Below are positions 24,863 through 35,161 of a stretch of 64,000 nt of DNA, piece after piece (position 1 is the stretch's first letter; the number at the start of each line of letters is the position of its first letter). The position numbers and the translations under genes are program-made. Below the pieces are notes generated by a model that ran no database searches, was not told where the DNA came from, and saw only the letters and a list, made by a program, of their open reading frames with translations. The stretch is from positions 496,001-560,000 of the forward strand of contig NC_085890.1 of NCBI RefSeq assembly GCF_035222375.1. Direction: 5' to 3'. This DNA is from Podospora pseudocomata. Its lineage: Eukaryota; Ascomycota; Sordariomycetes; Sordariales; Podosporaceae.

Positions 24863-26023
24863 GGCTCCAAATCACTACACCATGGGCCAGGCAGCTGACG
24901 GAAAATGGCCCGAGCATGACCCTGACCGGTGGACAGGAAAGTTGCGATGAACCAGCAGGTGTCTCTGCCTCCCGAATCCGCCAGTTGTTACGTGTCGAAC
25001 TCGTCAGTTGTCCTCCTGCCTTGCTGGTTTCGAGTTAGCTACCTCCCATTGGGATGAGAGAATAGAAATGAGCCGGTCAACCCGTGGCACTTACGTGGAG
25101 CTCTCCAATTGCCACAACGGCGAACATGATCCGCTTGGAATCTTGCAAAAGACTACACGTCGACGGACTTTAAACCCCATAAAAGGGCCCATCGAGGGTA
25201 GGAGTCCTGGCCTGCTTAAACTGCTCACCTGCTTCCATAAAACATGCTCATCCCCCTCCGTTGTAAAGCGGTGGTGAGGGTGTGGCTAGAAAAACTGTGC
25301 CTGTGGCTCGTTACCGTCAGTACGCCATCAGCAGAGCCTCGCTGCCATTCCAGTCACCCGATGGCACGCTGACGAACCTTATTTTCACAACCATCTTCTC
25401 CATGCTATTCGTGGTCGAATACAACAATCAAGAAGCGACACTATCGCATTCGTCATGGGTTACCGTTGCTGTTGAAGAGGAGACCATCACTAGACAGAAA
25501 ATGTGGCGATGATGTCATTGGTTTTGTCAACGTTGACTGGAGACTCGAGAGCTGTTGGATCGAGCATGAACGAGACACAAATCATAGAGAAAATCAGAGC
25601 CAAATTAAGAATATTTCGTAAATTCCCACCCATATCACTATCTATCTATTACATGGGTAGCCTCATTAAACCCTTCAGATGCATGCCATGCGTAAAATCA
25701 CTAATGTCGACCCGTCGTGGGGGTATCATATCCGCAAATAAACGTCCCAAATCCTACAATATGTACAAGAGAATCAATGTCCAGCAAGCAAAAAACAGCA
25801 CCTGCCGAACCACCGTCAACACCACACCAAATGAGAGAAGAAGAAAAAAATCAGCCATCAAGACCCAGTGAGGACTGGGGCTCTTGTCTAACTACCCATG
25901 AGCTCCATTCGCAACCAAGCCGGCCACCAGTCATTAAGATTGGGATATCGTGTCTCGCATCTTCCTTTTTGGTCCTCCATGTCGTTGTCGATCAAAGAAA
26001 AAGGTCGTTGATGGTGCAACAAC
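24863..26023. other. Gene-free stretch beside the pseudogene
   Basis: About 1.16 kb with no supported gene. A perfect ATGRYRYCAT palindrome lies at 25507-25516, but no neighbouring sulfur gene explains it. The part next to the CFEM gene is its 3' flank. Confidence 0.5.
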
Positions 26024-26866
26024 TTAGAGAAGAGCGGCAGCGATACCAGCGGCGGCAAGGAAGCCGAGGGCGGGAGGAGCAGTGACTTGAGCACCCCAGG
26101 CGCTGCTGGTGCTGGTGCTAGCATCGGAAGACTGGGTGGCCTCGTCAGCCTGGCTACTAAGAGCGCTGCTGAGGGCAGAGCCAGTGAGGCTGGTGGTGAG
26201 GGTGGTCTGGCCAACGATGGAGGTGAAGGTAGTGGAGTCCTCGGTGACGGTGGTGAGCAGATCGGTGGTGAGGGTGGTCTCGGGAACCGAGGTAGCACCG
26301 GGAACATTAGAGATGCCCAGAATGGTAGTGGTGCCAGTGGCAGTAGCCTCGACGCCATCAGAGGTCAGGGTCGAAGTCCAAGTCTGGGTCGAGACGGGAG
26401 TGGGAGTGGCATCATCACTGGACTCCGTGGTAGTGGCGCTCTCAGAGCCCTGGGTGGTGGTGGCGGAGGCATCAGCCGAGGTAGTAGGGACATTCGAGAC
26501 AGTAGGGGGGATGGCGGTAGGGGCATTGACAGAGCTGCAATAGGCGACGCCGTAATCCTTGACAACTTGGGCAACAGCCGAGTTACCGCAAGCCTGGTCG
26601 GCGCAGTCGTTGATGCCCCAGCGGAAGTTGGCGGCTCCGCAGAGGCACGCGGCATCACCGGCAGCGCAGTTGGAGAACTCGCTACCAGCCTTGCCTTGCA
26701 TGTTGCTGATACAGGTTTTCTGTACATGGTGGTTAGTGGCGTGACGACATCGAGTGCTGGGACAAAGAACACTTACACCGCATTCGGGGAAGCCCTCGGG
26801 CCACTGGTTCTGGGCCACAACGGAGGCAGCGCCGAAAGCAAGGACGAAAGTAGCGATGGACTTCAT
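26024..26866 (-). CDS. CFEM-domain GPI-anchored surface protein
   Basis: Exons 26866-26777 and 26719-26024 encode 261 aa. Residues 1-18 form a signal peptide (hydrophobic, ending ASVVAQ). A CFEM domain follows, with eight cysteines at 29, 33, 48, 55, 57, 69, 74 and 91 and the CxC in AACLCGA plus the conserved Asp in GDAACLC, the residue that binds haem iron in Candida CFEM proteins. The rest is Ser/Thr/Ala-rich, a glycosylated stalk, and the C-terminus is a hydrophobic GPI-attachment signal (ALGFLAAAGIAAALL). The 57-nt intron lies between the first two cysteines (PECG-KTC). CFEM proteins act in haem uptake, appressorium function or wall stability; which applies is not visible here. A long plus-strand frame over this gene is a codon-bias shadow. 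Confidence 0.93.
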   Translation of the reverse strand: MKSIATFVLAFGAASVVAQNQWPEGFPECGVSVLCPSTRCRHATNHHVQKTCISNMQGKAGSEFSNCAAGDAACLCGAANFRWGINDCADQACGNSAVAQVVKDYGVAYCSSVNAPTAIPPTVSNVPTTSADASATTTQGSESATTTESSDDATPTPVSTQTWTSTLTSDGVEATATGTTTILGISNVPGATSVPETTLTTDLLTTVTEDSTTFTSIVGQTTLTTSLTGSALSSALSSQADEATQSSDASTSTSSAWGAQVTAPPALGFLAAAGIAAALL

Positions 26867-29362
26867 GTTGGCGATGTGGGTGGGGATGTGATCCTAGGAA
26901 TACTGCAGACGAAGAAGAGTCAAGTCAGAATTGAGATTCCAAGTGAAGGTGAGAGAAGGGGGGTAAGGTACTGACAATGTAGGATGATGCTTAAGGGGTG
27001 GTTGGCTAGGAGAGTCGCAAAAAAGGTCGATGCTCTGTAAGATTGTTGTTGTTGTTGAGGGAAAAGGTCGAGGAGAGAGAAGAGAGGACGAAGAGTCGTG
27101 GTTTTGAAGGGCAGACCAGGACAGGTGGGACTTGTACGAGCTTGGAAGTTGGAAGCAGACGGAAGGTGAGTGGTGCGTCAGGCGGCAGGACTTATATTGT
27201 TGCAAGGCAGGAGCCCTCCAGGCCAGGTGCCCTTGCAGAGCAACCTGGAACCGTCCCGTCGGTCGTCCTCCGTCACTCGGGAAAGTACCCAAGCCCACAC
27301 ACCTCACCAGCCCTCAAATTTACCAGGGTTTGTCTTCTCCACGGCACTTGCTTAGTCTCTGGGATGGAACCACCAGCCATCGCCAATCTGTGTCATGACG
27401 GGATTGGGGCTCTTGCCTGCCACATCACGGCCCGATATGCAAGAGAAGGACGCATCCCACATGGCTACACACACCGCGGCCACCCTGCCCTCTCACGAAC
27501 CAATCTGTTTGCCCCCATGATGCCTCGGGTGCCCGCTGGTGTTTCCTTCTCTCACTCTCTCTGATGTGAAGTTATTAGGAAGACTCCGCCGAATTATGCA
27601 CAATCACCATAGTCTGGCATTAGTTCTTTTTTCATAACCACGATAGCCCAGAGTCGAGACCCTCGACGGGTCCCCCGTTGCTGAGGAATTTTGTTTGGTT
27701 ATCTCGCTTTTGTTTCCTTGGGATAGGAAAACCTTGAAGACGAGGTTCATCCAGATCGCGGTCGTGGCTGCACGTGTGGGCAGGCAAGGTCGCTGGCAGC
27801 TTCCTATTGGCCAATCAGGCGATGCAGTCGAGCTGGGAGCAGGGATGACCCCCCTGTCCATCTGCATCCCGACCCCAGAGCAGCTGGGAAAGAGCTGCGA
27901 TAGCGTGGAGGGGATCGGGGCGGGAAGCTGGAAATCAAGGTGGAGGGTCGCAGCCAAGCTCCCAAGCACAGGGCAGCCAGCAGACAGACAGACGATGTCA
28001 TCGACCTTGTTTATTATTATTATTATTATTTGTTCTTGTTTTGTCTTTTATGCACTTGTTCCTGGATTTATGCATCGAATCTTCCATAGTGCCTGCCACT
28101 ACCTTATGCCTCCCCTCCTCTCTCGCCTGTCACAAGCCTACTCCATCCCCATTTTTTGCAAGATCGACCGACGGTCAACCCTCAGCAGTCTCTGTCATGA
28201 TGTTGAAGAAAAAGTGAGGTTGGGCGGTGGACACACCGATCTCCTCTCCACCTCCACCCGACTCGTCGCTGGCTCGCGGCTCACCGATAGGCGAATGCCT
28301 TCACCCCTGTCTTTTTCTTTTCCTCTGGCCTGCCCAGCCTTGGCTTTCGACGTCAGCTTGCAGAGCCTGCATCACTCCCTCTCCCGATCTTTTCTTCCTC
28401 GCCGATGATTCGTAGCCCCCAATCAACCACCAACCAAAAACAAGCTTTGTTCTGTAATTGGGGGGGGTTCTGTTTTCTTTTTTTCTTTTATCGCCAACCC
28501 CGCCATATTCTGTCATTGGTTGGCTGGAAGGTGAACAACCCAAGACGCCCAAAAAATCTTGGCAAGGTAACGATTCTTGGTGCATGTTCCATTCGTTTAC
28601 CACTTTGACATCTTGTTTCACTCCTTTCCGTGGTCTTGGATGGGGTGGGGATGAGGTAATCAGGATTATCACTAGTTGCCGGTTTTCCGCAGCGTCACGA
28701 TCAGGACAACAGGATGAAGGAGAGAGTAAAGTTTGGGAAAGGAAAGCCTCTCCCTCGCCCTCTCTCCCCCGGGCACCATTGTTGTCAACGCAGTGCCGAA
28801 AACTGAGACATGCATACTCCTCTCAGACCTGGTTGGGCGACACACACACGGCAGAGAGAGAAACAAGCTGGAGAAGAAAAGGGTTACGTCTCATCTCACA
28901 ATCAGGCAAGAAGCTGAGGAACAGACAGACACACGTGGTAGGTTTGACATGTATACACTGTCCAACATCTCTTTTCATTTCCAACCTGGGACACATCGAA
29001 CCACAACGCGAGAGCCATTTTCATATTAAGGAGTGAGGTTTGCCCAACCAGTCAGTCCTCTTCCATGCTCCCATCTGTTCTAGACAAATTCTTTTGCATT
29101 TTGGATCACACCCACCCGCAGGTTGCAATTTCCCTTTCTTGCACAGATCTCGCCTGGGTGTGGTGTGCTGTACCTGAATGCGCAACGCCTATCTGTGCCT
29201 GAAGGAGATAGAGATGATAGACTAGTAGCACAGACGGTAGCTAGTGTATGGATAAGGTGATGACCCTACATTTGGACCTGCAGTCTTTTTCTTTCTTTCT
29301 GCACCTGCATGATAGCTAGGTACGCTGGTATAGTGTTAAAAGGTGGTTGGGGGGAGCTCGGC
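26867..29362. other. Long gene-poor region upstream of the CFEM gene
   Basis: About 2.5 kb. The first few hundred bases are CFEM leader and promoter. A (TAT)n run lies at 28010-28031. Several open frames of 60-240 codons exist on both strands, but none has a recognisable domain, intron pattern or convincing start, so I call no gene. Confidence 0.5.
27191..27196 (-). promoter_or_regulatory. Possible TATA element of the CFEM gene
   Basis: The minus strand reads TATAAG about 325 bp before the CFEM ATG, with a pyrimidine-rich leader between. Position and match are plausible for a long 5' UTR, but it is a weak call. Confidence 0.3.
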
Positions 29363-29364
29363 TA

Positions 29365-29401
29365 GGGATCACGGCGTAGTCTCCTGTTGGTCACGGGCCT
29401 A
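29365..29401 (+). repeat. Left terminal inverted repeat of the TIR element
   Basis: 37 bp starting GGGATCACGG and ending GGGCCTA. Matches the reverse complement of 29906-29942 at 36 of 37 positions; the mismatch is at position 31 (G against C). Confidence 0.92.
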
Positions 29402-29605
29402 GCCGCACCAAGTAAAAGATCCTACTAACATCGGAAAACGGTCAAAACACACCAAAATCAACCGCATTTTCGTGCAGAACCATCTGACGACTATTTCAAA
29501 CCACCTTCCACCGCAGCAGTCAATCACCTACAACCACCCACAACCACCACTGCTTCCACCCGGCCCGGCCTGCGCAGTGGACAAAGACTTCAAGACCAGT
29601 GGTCA

Positions 29606-29641
29606 TTGAATTGGCTGTTGAATTGGCTGTTGAATTGGCTG
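29606..29641 (+). repeat. Three 12-bp tandem repeats inside the element
   Basis: The unit TTGAATTGGCTG occurs three times without change (29606, 29618, 29630). It lies near the centre of the TIR element and could serve as an internal protein-binding array or be replication slippage. Confidence 0.9.
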
Positions 29642-29905
29642 GTGGTTTGAACTGGGTGGTGTGGGTGGTGGTGCCGTCTGAGTTGCAACCTCGCCCACGC
29701 AAAACCGCCTGCACACTTCAACACTTTCTTCAGCCGCAATGCATACGAAAGCATTGCTTACAGTAAATTACCAAACTTTTGGCCTTCATTTTGCACCTAT
29801 TTTGCTTCGATTTGACCAGGTTTTGGTCTTGCAATGTGTGTGGTTGTGTATGTGAGCTGCCAGCTGTGTTTTTTTATGTTTTTTGACCAAAATGCTAAAA
29901 TAGGT

Positions 29906-29942
29906 TAGGCCGGTGACCAACAGGAGACTACGCCGTGATCCC
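29906..29942 (-). repeat. Right terminal inverted repeat of the TIR element
   Basis: Inverted partner of 29365-29401, 36 of 37 bases matching, followed by the second TA. Confidence 0.92.
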
Positions 29943-29944
29943 TA

Positions 29945-31143
29945 GGCCGGGCTCGGTTGGGGGGGCGGGGGGGTATCCCCAATATGGAGTTAGCTTCACG
30001 ATTATTTTGCACGATCATGGGGTGAATTTGGTTTTGATGCGCCGCTACTACTGCTGGCATGGAGTGCTGGTAGATTGATATAAGTGCTTCTTCTGGATGG
30101 AGACCGAGTGTGGCGGTCACTAAGCTATGCTGATACTAGAGAACGGTGAGGTTAGAAGGGAGACATCACGTTCTTGTCACCCGATTTTTGTCTTTGGTGA
30201 TGGGATCCGACTGAAAGGACGATTAGAACCCCGCGATGAACATTTGCGGGGTGTTGCTGCGGTGATGATCTTTCCCTCTGTCACGATATATGTATGCATG
30301 CGCTGCAGTGTCGCAGCTTCTTCATCAGGTGAGCCAGAAGGTCAAACTCAGGTCAGGTGAGGTTAGACATTGACCGACTGTTGACCGACCCGGTGAGCTG
30401 CAACAACCACAGCATATCAATCTGTGCAGCAGCAGCAATGCATATATTCATACCCACCATCATCCACCACCACCACCACCACCACCACCTTTTGGCTCCC
30501 CCATTCGTAATTTGCCCCTTCTGTACCACCACCACCACCACCGTTGAGACACAAATTTCATCCCAAGTGACCACAACTCCCAGAGTAATCTCCTCGTGTT
30601 TAGACCGTAGCACTAGTACAGAAGAGTGTCGGTCCTCCGGGCGGCTACAACCCTCACACACCCATTGTGTTCACAGAATTTGATTCATCCAGCCTGAAAT
30701 GAGTGCCAAAGCGGAAGAGTCTGCCGACAATGACACGAAGAAAAAGAGAGATATAATTAGACTGGTTGCTCAACCCATCCAATAAGACAGATTCGATGAA
30801 ATCTCCCAAGTTTTCTTAATCACCTACCCGTGAACAAAGTGTAACCCGGAACTCGGAAACCCAAATATGATGATGTGGATGTCAATGGCGCGTAAAAAGG
30901 GGCATTCATCAATCATGAAGCAATGCAAGAAAAAGTGATGATGCAGCACCCACTATACATTTATCCAGGCATACTCCGTACTGCTATCAAAACCCCTCTC
31001 TCCTCTTGATTGTTCCCTCAGCGCTGTAAGTGTATGTGTAATATTTGTTGTGTTATGCCTGGGTATAGATGGTGTGTGCAACGCTCCGTTATCCCATACA
31101 ATAAATAAAGAAAAAAGCAAATAAAAGGACGGGCGAAGCCAAC

Positions 31144-31230
<87 letters not shown>

Positions 31231-31510
31231 CATCGCTTTTGCCCCACACTCTTTACTATCCTTTGTGTAACCAGGTACAACAAAAAGACATGATACAAAA
31301 AAAAAAAAACCAGGGAAAAAAGCCTCCAAATATTACAATCCTTCATCCCTCATATGACCGGTCCATGTATGCCCCCAACCTCCCGTTTCTGTGCAATTCA
31401 TCTATTCTGTCCGTCGTCACACTGCATTCCCGCCATGCTTGCTTTGCTCTCGCTCATGTATACACACATAATCTCAACCTCGCTGAGAAGAAAAGAAAAG
31501 GAGAAAATGA
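29945..31510. other. Gene-free region with simple repeats, 3' of rnr1
   Basis: About 1.6 kb downstream of the ribonucleotide reductase gene. Contains (CCA)n runs at about 30465-30489 and 30525-30542 and the long (CA)n tract listed separately. No gene supported. Confidence 0.55.
31144..31229. repeat. (CG)n(CA)n microsatellite
   Basis: A short CG run at 31144-31151 flows into about 39 uninterrupted CA units to 31229. The whole 86 bp alternate purine and pyrimidine and so could adopt Z-DNA under supercoiling. It lies about 280 bp past the rnr1 stop. Confidence 0.95.
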
Positions 31511-34410
31511 TTAACCGCTGCACATCACGCAGGCCTCGGGGTTTTCAATGCTGCCTGTAACGTCACGGTTAGCATCTGTTGTCAAGTTCGGAGATGACGG
31601 AGAGAATTCAACTTACAAGCAAGCACTGCCTCGGAATAAATGTCCACCTCACGCTCCTTGCTTTCGTCGTCATTGTCCTCCGCCTCCTTCTTAACCTCGG
31701 CAGCCGGGGCGTCGAGCGACTCCTCCTTGGGCTTCTCAGCCGGCTCGGTGGGGAGAGCCTTGGGGCTGTCACCTTCCGGAACGTCCGCCTTGAACGGAGG
31801 AGGCTTCACTGGCGATGCCAGAGGACGTGACTTGACCTCACCAGCGGTGGGGGTCTTGATAGGAGGAGGGGTGGTGGGAGCGCCGGTGCTGAGACCACTG
31901 GGGGTATCCTTCACAAAGGCCATGGGCCGGGGGACCGCGCTGGGGGACGACATGTAGCTGCCGGGAGGAGCGCGCTTCTTAAGCCCGGATGATGTCTTGG
32001 CAACGGCACTATCCTGCACCAGGAGGGCCTCCTGATCGACGGTGAACTGGATGGGCTGCGCAGCAGCCTGGGTACGGAGGTAGTACATGCCAGTCTTGAG
32101 ACCCAACTTCCAGCCAGTGAAGTGCATGCTGGTGATCTTGCCCATGGTGGGATCACGCATGTGGATGTTGAGCGACTGGGACTGATCGATGAAGGCGCCA
32201 CGGTCGGCAGCCATCTGGACGATGGTACGCTGAGAGATTTCCCAGACGGTCTTGTACAGGGCCTTGATGTCGGCCGGGATGTTGGGAATGTTTTGGATGG
32301 AGCCACCCTCCGCAATGATGCGGTTCTTCATGTTGTCAGACCAGAGACCCATATCGACGAGGTCCTTTAGAAGCCAGGGGTTGACGACTTGGAACTCGCC
32401 GGCAAGCACACGGCGCTGGTAGATGTTGGAAGTATAGGGCTCGAAGCACTCGTTGTTGCCCAGAATCTGGGAGGTGGAGGCCGTCGGCATGGGGGCAACC
32501 AACAGCGAGTTGCGGACGCCGTTCTTCTTGATCTCGGCCTTGAGCTCATGCCAGTCCCAGAGGTCGCTGGGCTTTACATTCCACATGTCATACTGAAGGA
32601 TGCCCTTGGAGACGGGAGAGCCCTCGTAGGTGGAGTAGGTGCCCTGCTCCTTGGCAAGCTGGCACGACATGGTCAAAGCAGCGTGGTAGATGGTCTCAAA
32701 GATCTGCTTGTTCAACTCGCGAGCCTCAGCTGACTCGAAAGGCATGCGCAGAGCGAGGAAAGCATCAGCAAGACCCTGAACGCCAAGACCAATGGGTCTG
32801 TGGCGCATGTTGCTGTTGTAAGCCTCCTTGACAGGGTAGTGGTTGACATCGATGATCTTGTTGAGGTTGCGGACGACGATCTGCGTGACTTCGTGGAGCT
32901 TCTTGAAGTCGAACTTGGCCTCGTTATAGTCAACGAACTGAGGAAGGGCGAGCGAGGCAAGATTGCAGACGGCAACCTCATCGGGAGCCGAGTACTCAAC
33001 AATCTCAGTGCACAGGTTGGAGCTGCGAATCACACCAAGGTTCTGTTGGTTGCTCTTGCGATTGCAAGCGTCCTTGTACAGCATGAAGGGGTTGCCAGTC
33101 TCGGTTTGGGCCTCGAGGATGGCATACCACAACTTCTGGGCCTTGATCGTCTTGCGGCCACGGCCCTCCTTCTCGTACTTCTCATACAGAGCCTCAAACT
33201 CCTCGCCGTAGCAGTCGGCAAGGCCGGGGCACTCGTTGGGGCACATGAGGGTCCACTCTCCGTTCTTTTCAACACGCTTCATGAACAGGTCAGGGATCCA
33301 CAAGGCAAGGAAGAGATCGCGAGCGCGAATTTCCTCCTTACCGTGGTTCTTGCGGAGGTCGAGAAACTCAAACACATCGGCGTGCCAAGGCTCGAGGTAG
33401 ATAGCGAAGGCGCCGGGGCGCTTGTTGCCACCTTGATCGACGTAGCGAGCGGTGTTGTTGAAGACGCGAAGCATGGGGACAATGCCGTTGGAGGTGCCGT
33501 TGGTGCCGGCGATGTACGAACCAGTGGCACGAATGCGGTGGATGTTGAGACCAATACCACCAGCCATCTTGGAGATCATAGCGCAAGTCTTGAGTGTATC
33601 GTAAATGCCGTCAATGCTGTCATCCTTCATGTCGACCAAGAAGCATGACGATAGTTGAGCCTGGGGGGTACCGGCATTGAAGAGAGTTGGCGAGGCGTGC
33701 GTGAAGAACTTGCTGGACATGTAGGTATAGGTCTCAATGACACGCTCAATGTCGTCTCCCCAGATGCCGACAGCCACACGCATGATCATGTGCTGTGGCC
33801 GCTCAACAATCTTGCCGTTGAGCTTGAGAAGGTATGAGCGCTCCAGTGTCTTGAAGCCGAAGTATTGGTAGTTGAAGTCACGGTCGTAGACAATGGCCGA
33901 GTCAAGGTCGTCCTTGTGCCTCATGACGCACTCGTATGTCTCCTTGGCAATCATGGGCGAAGGGCGGCCATTCTTTGGGTTGACGTAGTGGTACAAATCG
34001 CTGACTACTGACGACCATTGCTTCTTGGTCTGTTTGTGAAGGTTGGAAACCGCGATACGGGCGGCGAGAATGGCATAGTCGGGGTGGGTGACGGTCATGT
34101 AAGCGGCAGTCTCGGCGGCCTGAGAAAAGAGTTGTTAGAGTCGAGTGTTAAGATAAAGGTCAAGGTGAGATTAGCTTACCAAATCGTCGAGCTGAGCTGT
34201 TGTGACGCCTCCGTACACACCGGAAATGACTTTCTGAGTGATGGCAACAGGATCAACATGGTCCATGTCAAGCCCATAGCAAAGCCTTGAAACACGGGCT
34301 GTGATCTTGTCGAACTGAACGCGCTCCTGGCGCCCATCTGCTTGAAATCAGCATCACCAATGGCTTCGTAGGAGTTCGAGGGTTGACATACCACGCTTCT
34401 TGACGTACAT
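31511..34410 (-). CDS. rnr1: Ribonucleoside-diphosphate reductase large subunit
   Basis: Exons 34410-34392, 34337-34180, 34119-31617 and 31554-31511 encode 907 aa; introns are 54, 60 and 62 nt. The enzyme reduces NDPs to dNDPs with the small subunit. Seen: N-terminal ATP-cone (MYVKKRDGRQERV ... QLDDL), catalytic redox cysteines at 218 (SSCFLV) and 444 (VAVCNLA), the active-site cluster NLCTEI with Asn427, Cys429 and Glu431, [12 protein letters not shown], and a C-terminal CVMCSG swinging CxxC. The first coding exon is only 19 nt and the last is 44 nt, carrying nothing but the redox tail, so simple ORF calls miss both ends. Residues after about 750 are a Pro/Lys/Glu-rich linker, as in other fungi. 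An ACGCGT box lies upstream. Confidence 0.96.
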
Positions 34411-35161
34411 GGCGTCGGTTGTGTAGAGAACAAAGGCGGCCAAATTTGGTGGGTATAGAGAATGGCAAAAGTGAGGGTGCCGTATAGCTAGTCCCTCAAT
34501 AAATCACAGCTGCTGGCAAAGATGCTTTGTCGAAAAAGAAAACAAGCCTGGTGCCAGACAGTCCTTGGAGTTATTCGTGGGTTTGGCGGTTGGGGGTGGA
34601 GGATGCAAAAAGAGAGAAGGGAAGGGCCTTTGCTGCTTTTGCGCGATCTTCTTTTAAGAGGAGAGGCAGGATGTGGATCGCGTCGGACGCGTTGGACACC
34701 AGAATTTTGGTGCCCGGCGCGTCGCTGTGCCCCGCTGCCCATTAAACAGACGCAGGGGCCATCCGATCTGCCCCACCATCGACGTCTCGCTGCCTGGGGA
34801 GATCGGGATTTCAGGGTTCCCTGCATGTAGATTTCGGCAGGTGACAAGCCTCATTATCAATCTCAGTATCGGTATATTATTTTCCCTGTGTTTCCCTGCG
34901 TTGAACCTGCTTGTTCTTCTTGATGGCATTGAAGCCCAAAAACATTCAAACCCCAGTCTCATCGCTTGGCTTAAGTAAGCCACGTTTCCAAGGGTCCATC
35001 TCGTTTAGGACTAGCCAGCGTGACCCCTGTCAACATTCAAACGGCCGCCAAGGCTCACTCAACCTCTTCTCACAGTGAGGACGACCTATGAGGACATGCC
35101 TGACTCTTGAGGACCAGCTCGGAGTCAAATCGATTCTCGAGATATAAGTCTTGGAGAGAGT
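34411..35161. other. Divergent promoter region, rnr1 and TatD gene
   Basis: About 750 nt between divergent starts, holding the MCB-like site. No separate gene is seen. Confidence 0.6.
34687..34692. promoter_or_regulatory. MluI cell-cycle box upstream of rnr1
   Basis: A palindromic ACGCGT sits about 280 bp before the rnr1 ATG, with a related GGCGCGTC about 30 bp further upstream. ACGCGT is the MBF/SBF-type element that drives G1/S transcription of ribonucleotide reductase genes in yeasts. Function here is inference. Confidence 0.55.

Larger units (their letters stand above)
29363..29944. mobile_element. Non-autonomous TIR element (MITE) with TA target duplication
   Basis: A 578-bp element (29365-29942) is bounded by 37-bp terminal inverted repeats that differ at one position, and each outer end abuts a TA (29363-29364 and 29943-29944). 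The TIRs begin GGGATCACGGCGTAGTCTCC. TA duplication with perfect-length TIRs points to mobilisation by a Tc1/mariner/pogo-type DDE transposase. The interior has no transposase frame: it contains a triple 12-bp tandem repeat (29606-29641), CCA-rich and TGG-rich stretches, and a small GCAATGC/GCATTGC hairpin at 29736-29757. The near-identical ends suggest fairly recent insertion or gene conversion. The interior is not obviously C-to-T mutated. Family name unknown. Confidence 0.85.

Noticed and set aside
26087-26974. 295-codon plus-strand frame over the CFEM gene
   Set aside because: It is Gly/Asp-rich antisense to Ser/Thr/Ala codons; the minus strand has a signal peptide, eight CFEM cysteines, a good intron and a GPI tail.
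27695-28408. 237-codon plus-strand frame upstream of the CFEM gene
   Set aside because: No domain or signal peptide; biased Ser/Leu/Pro translation of CT-rich DNA.
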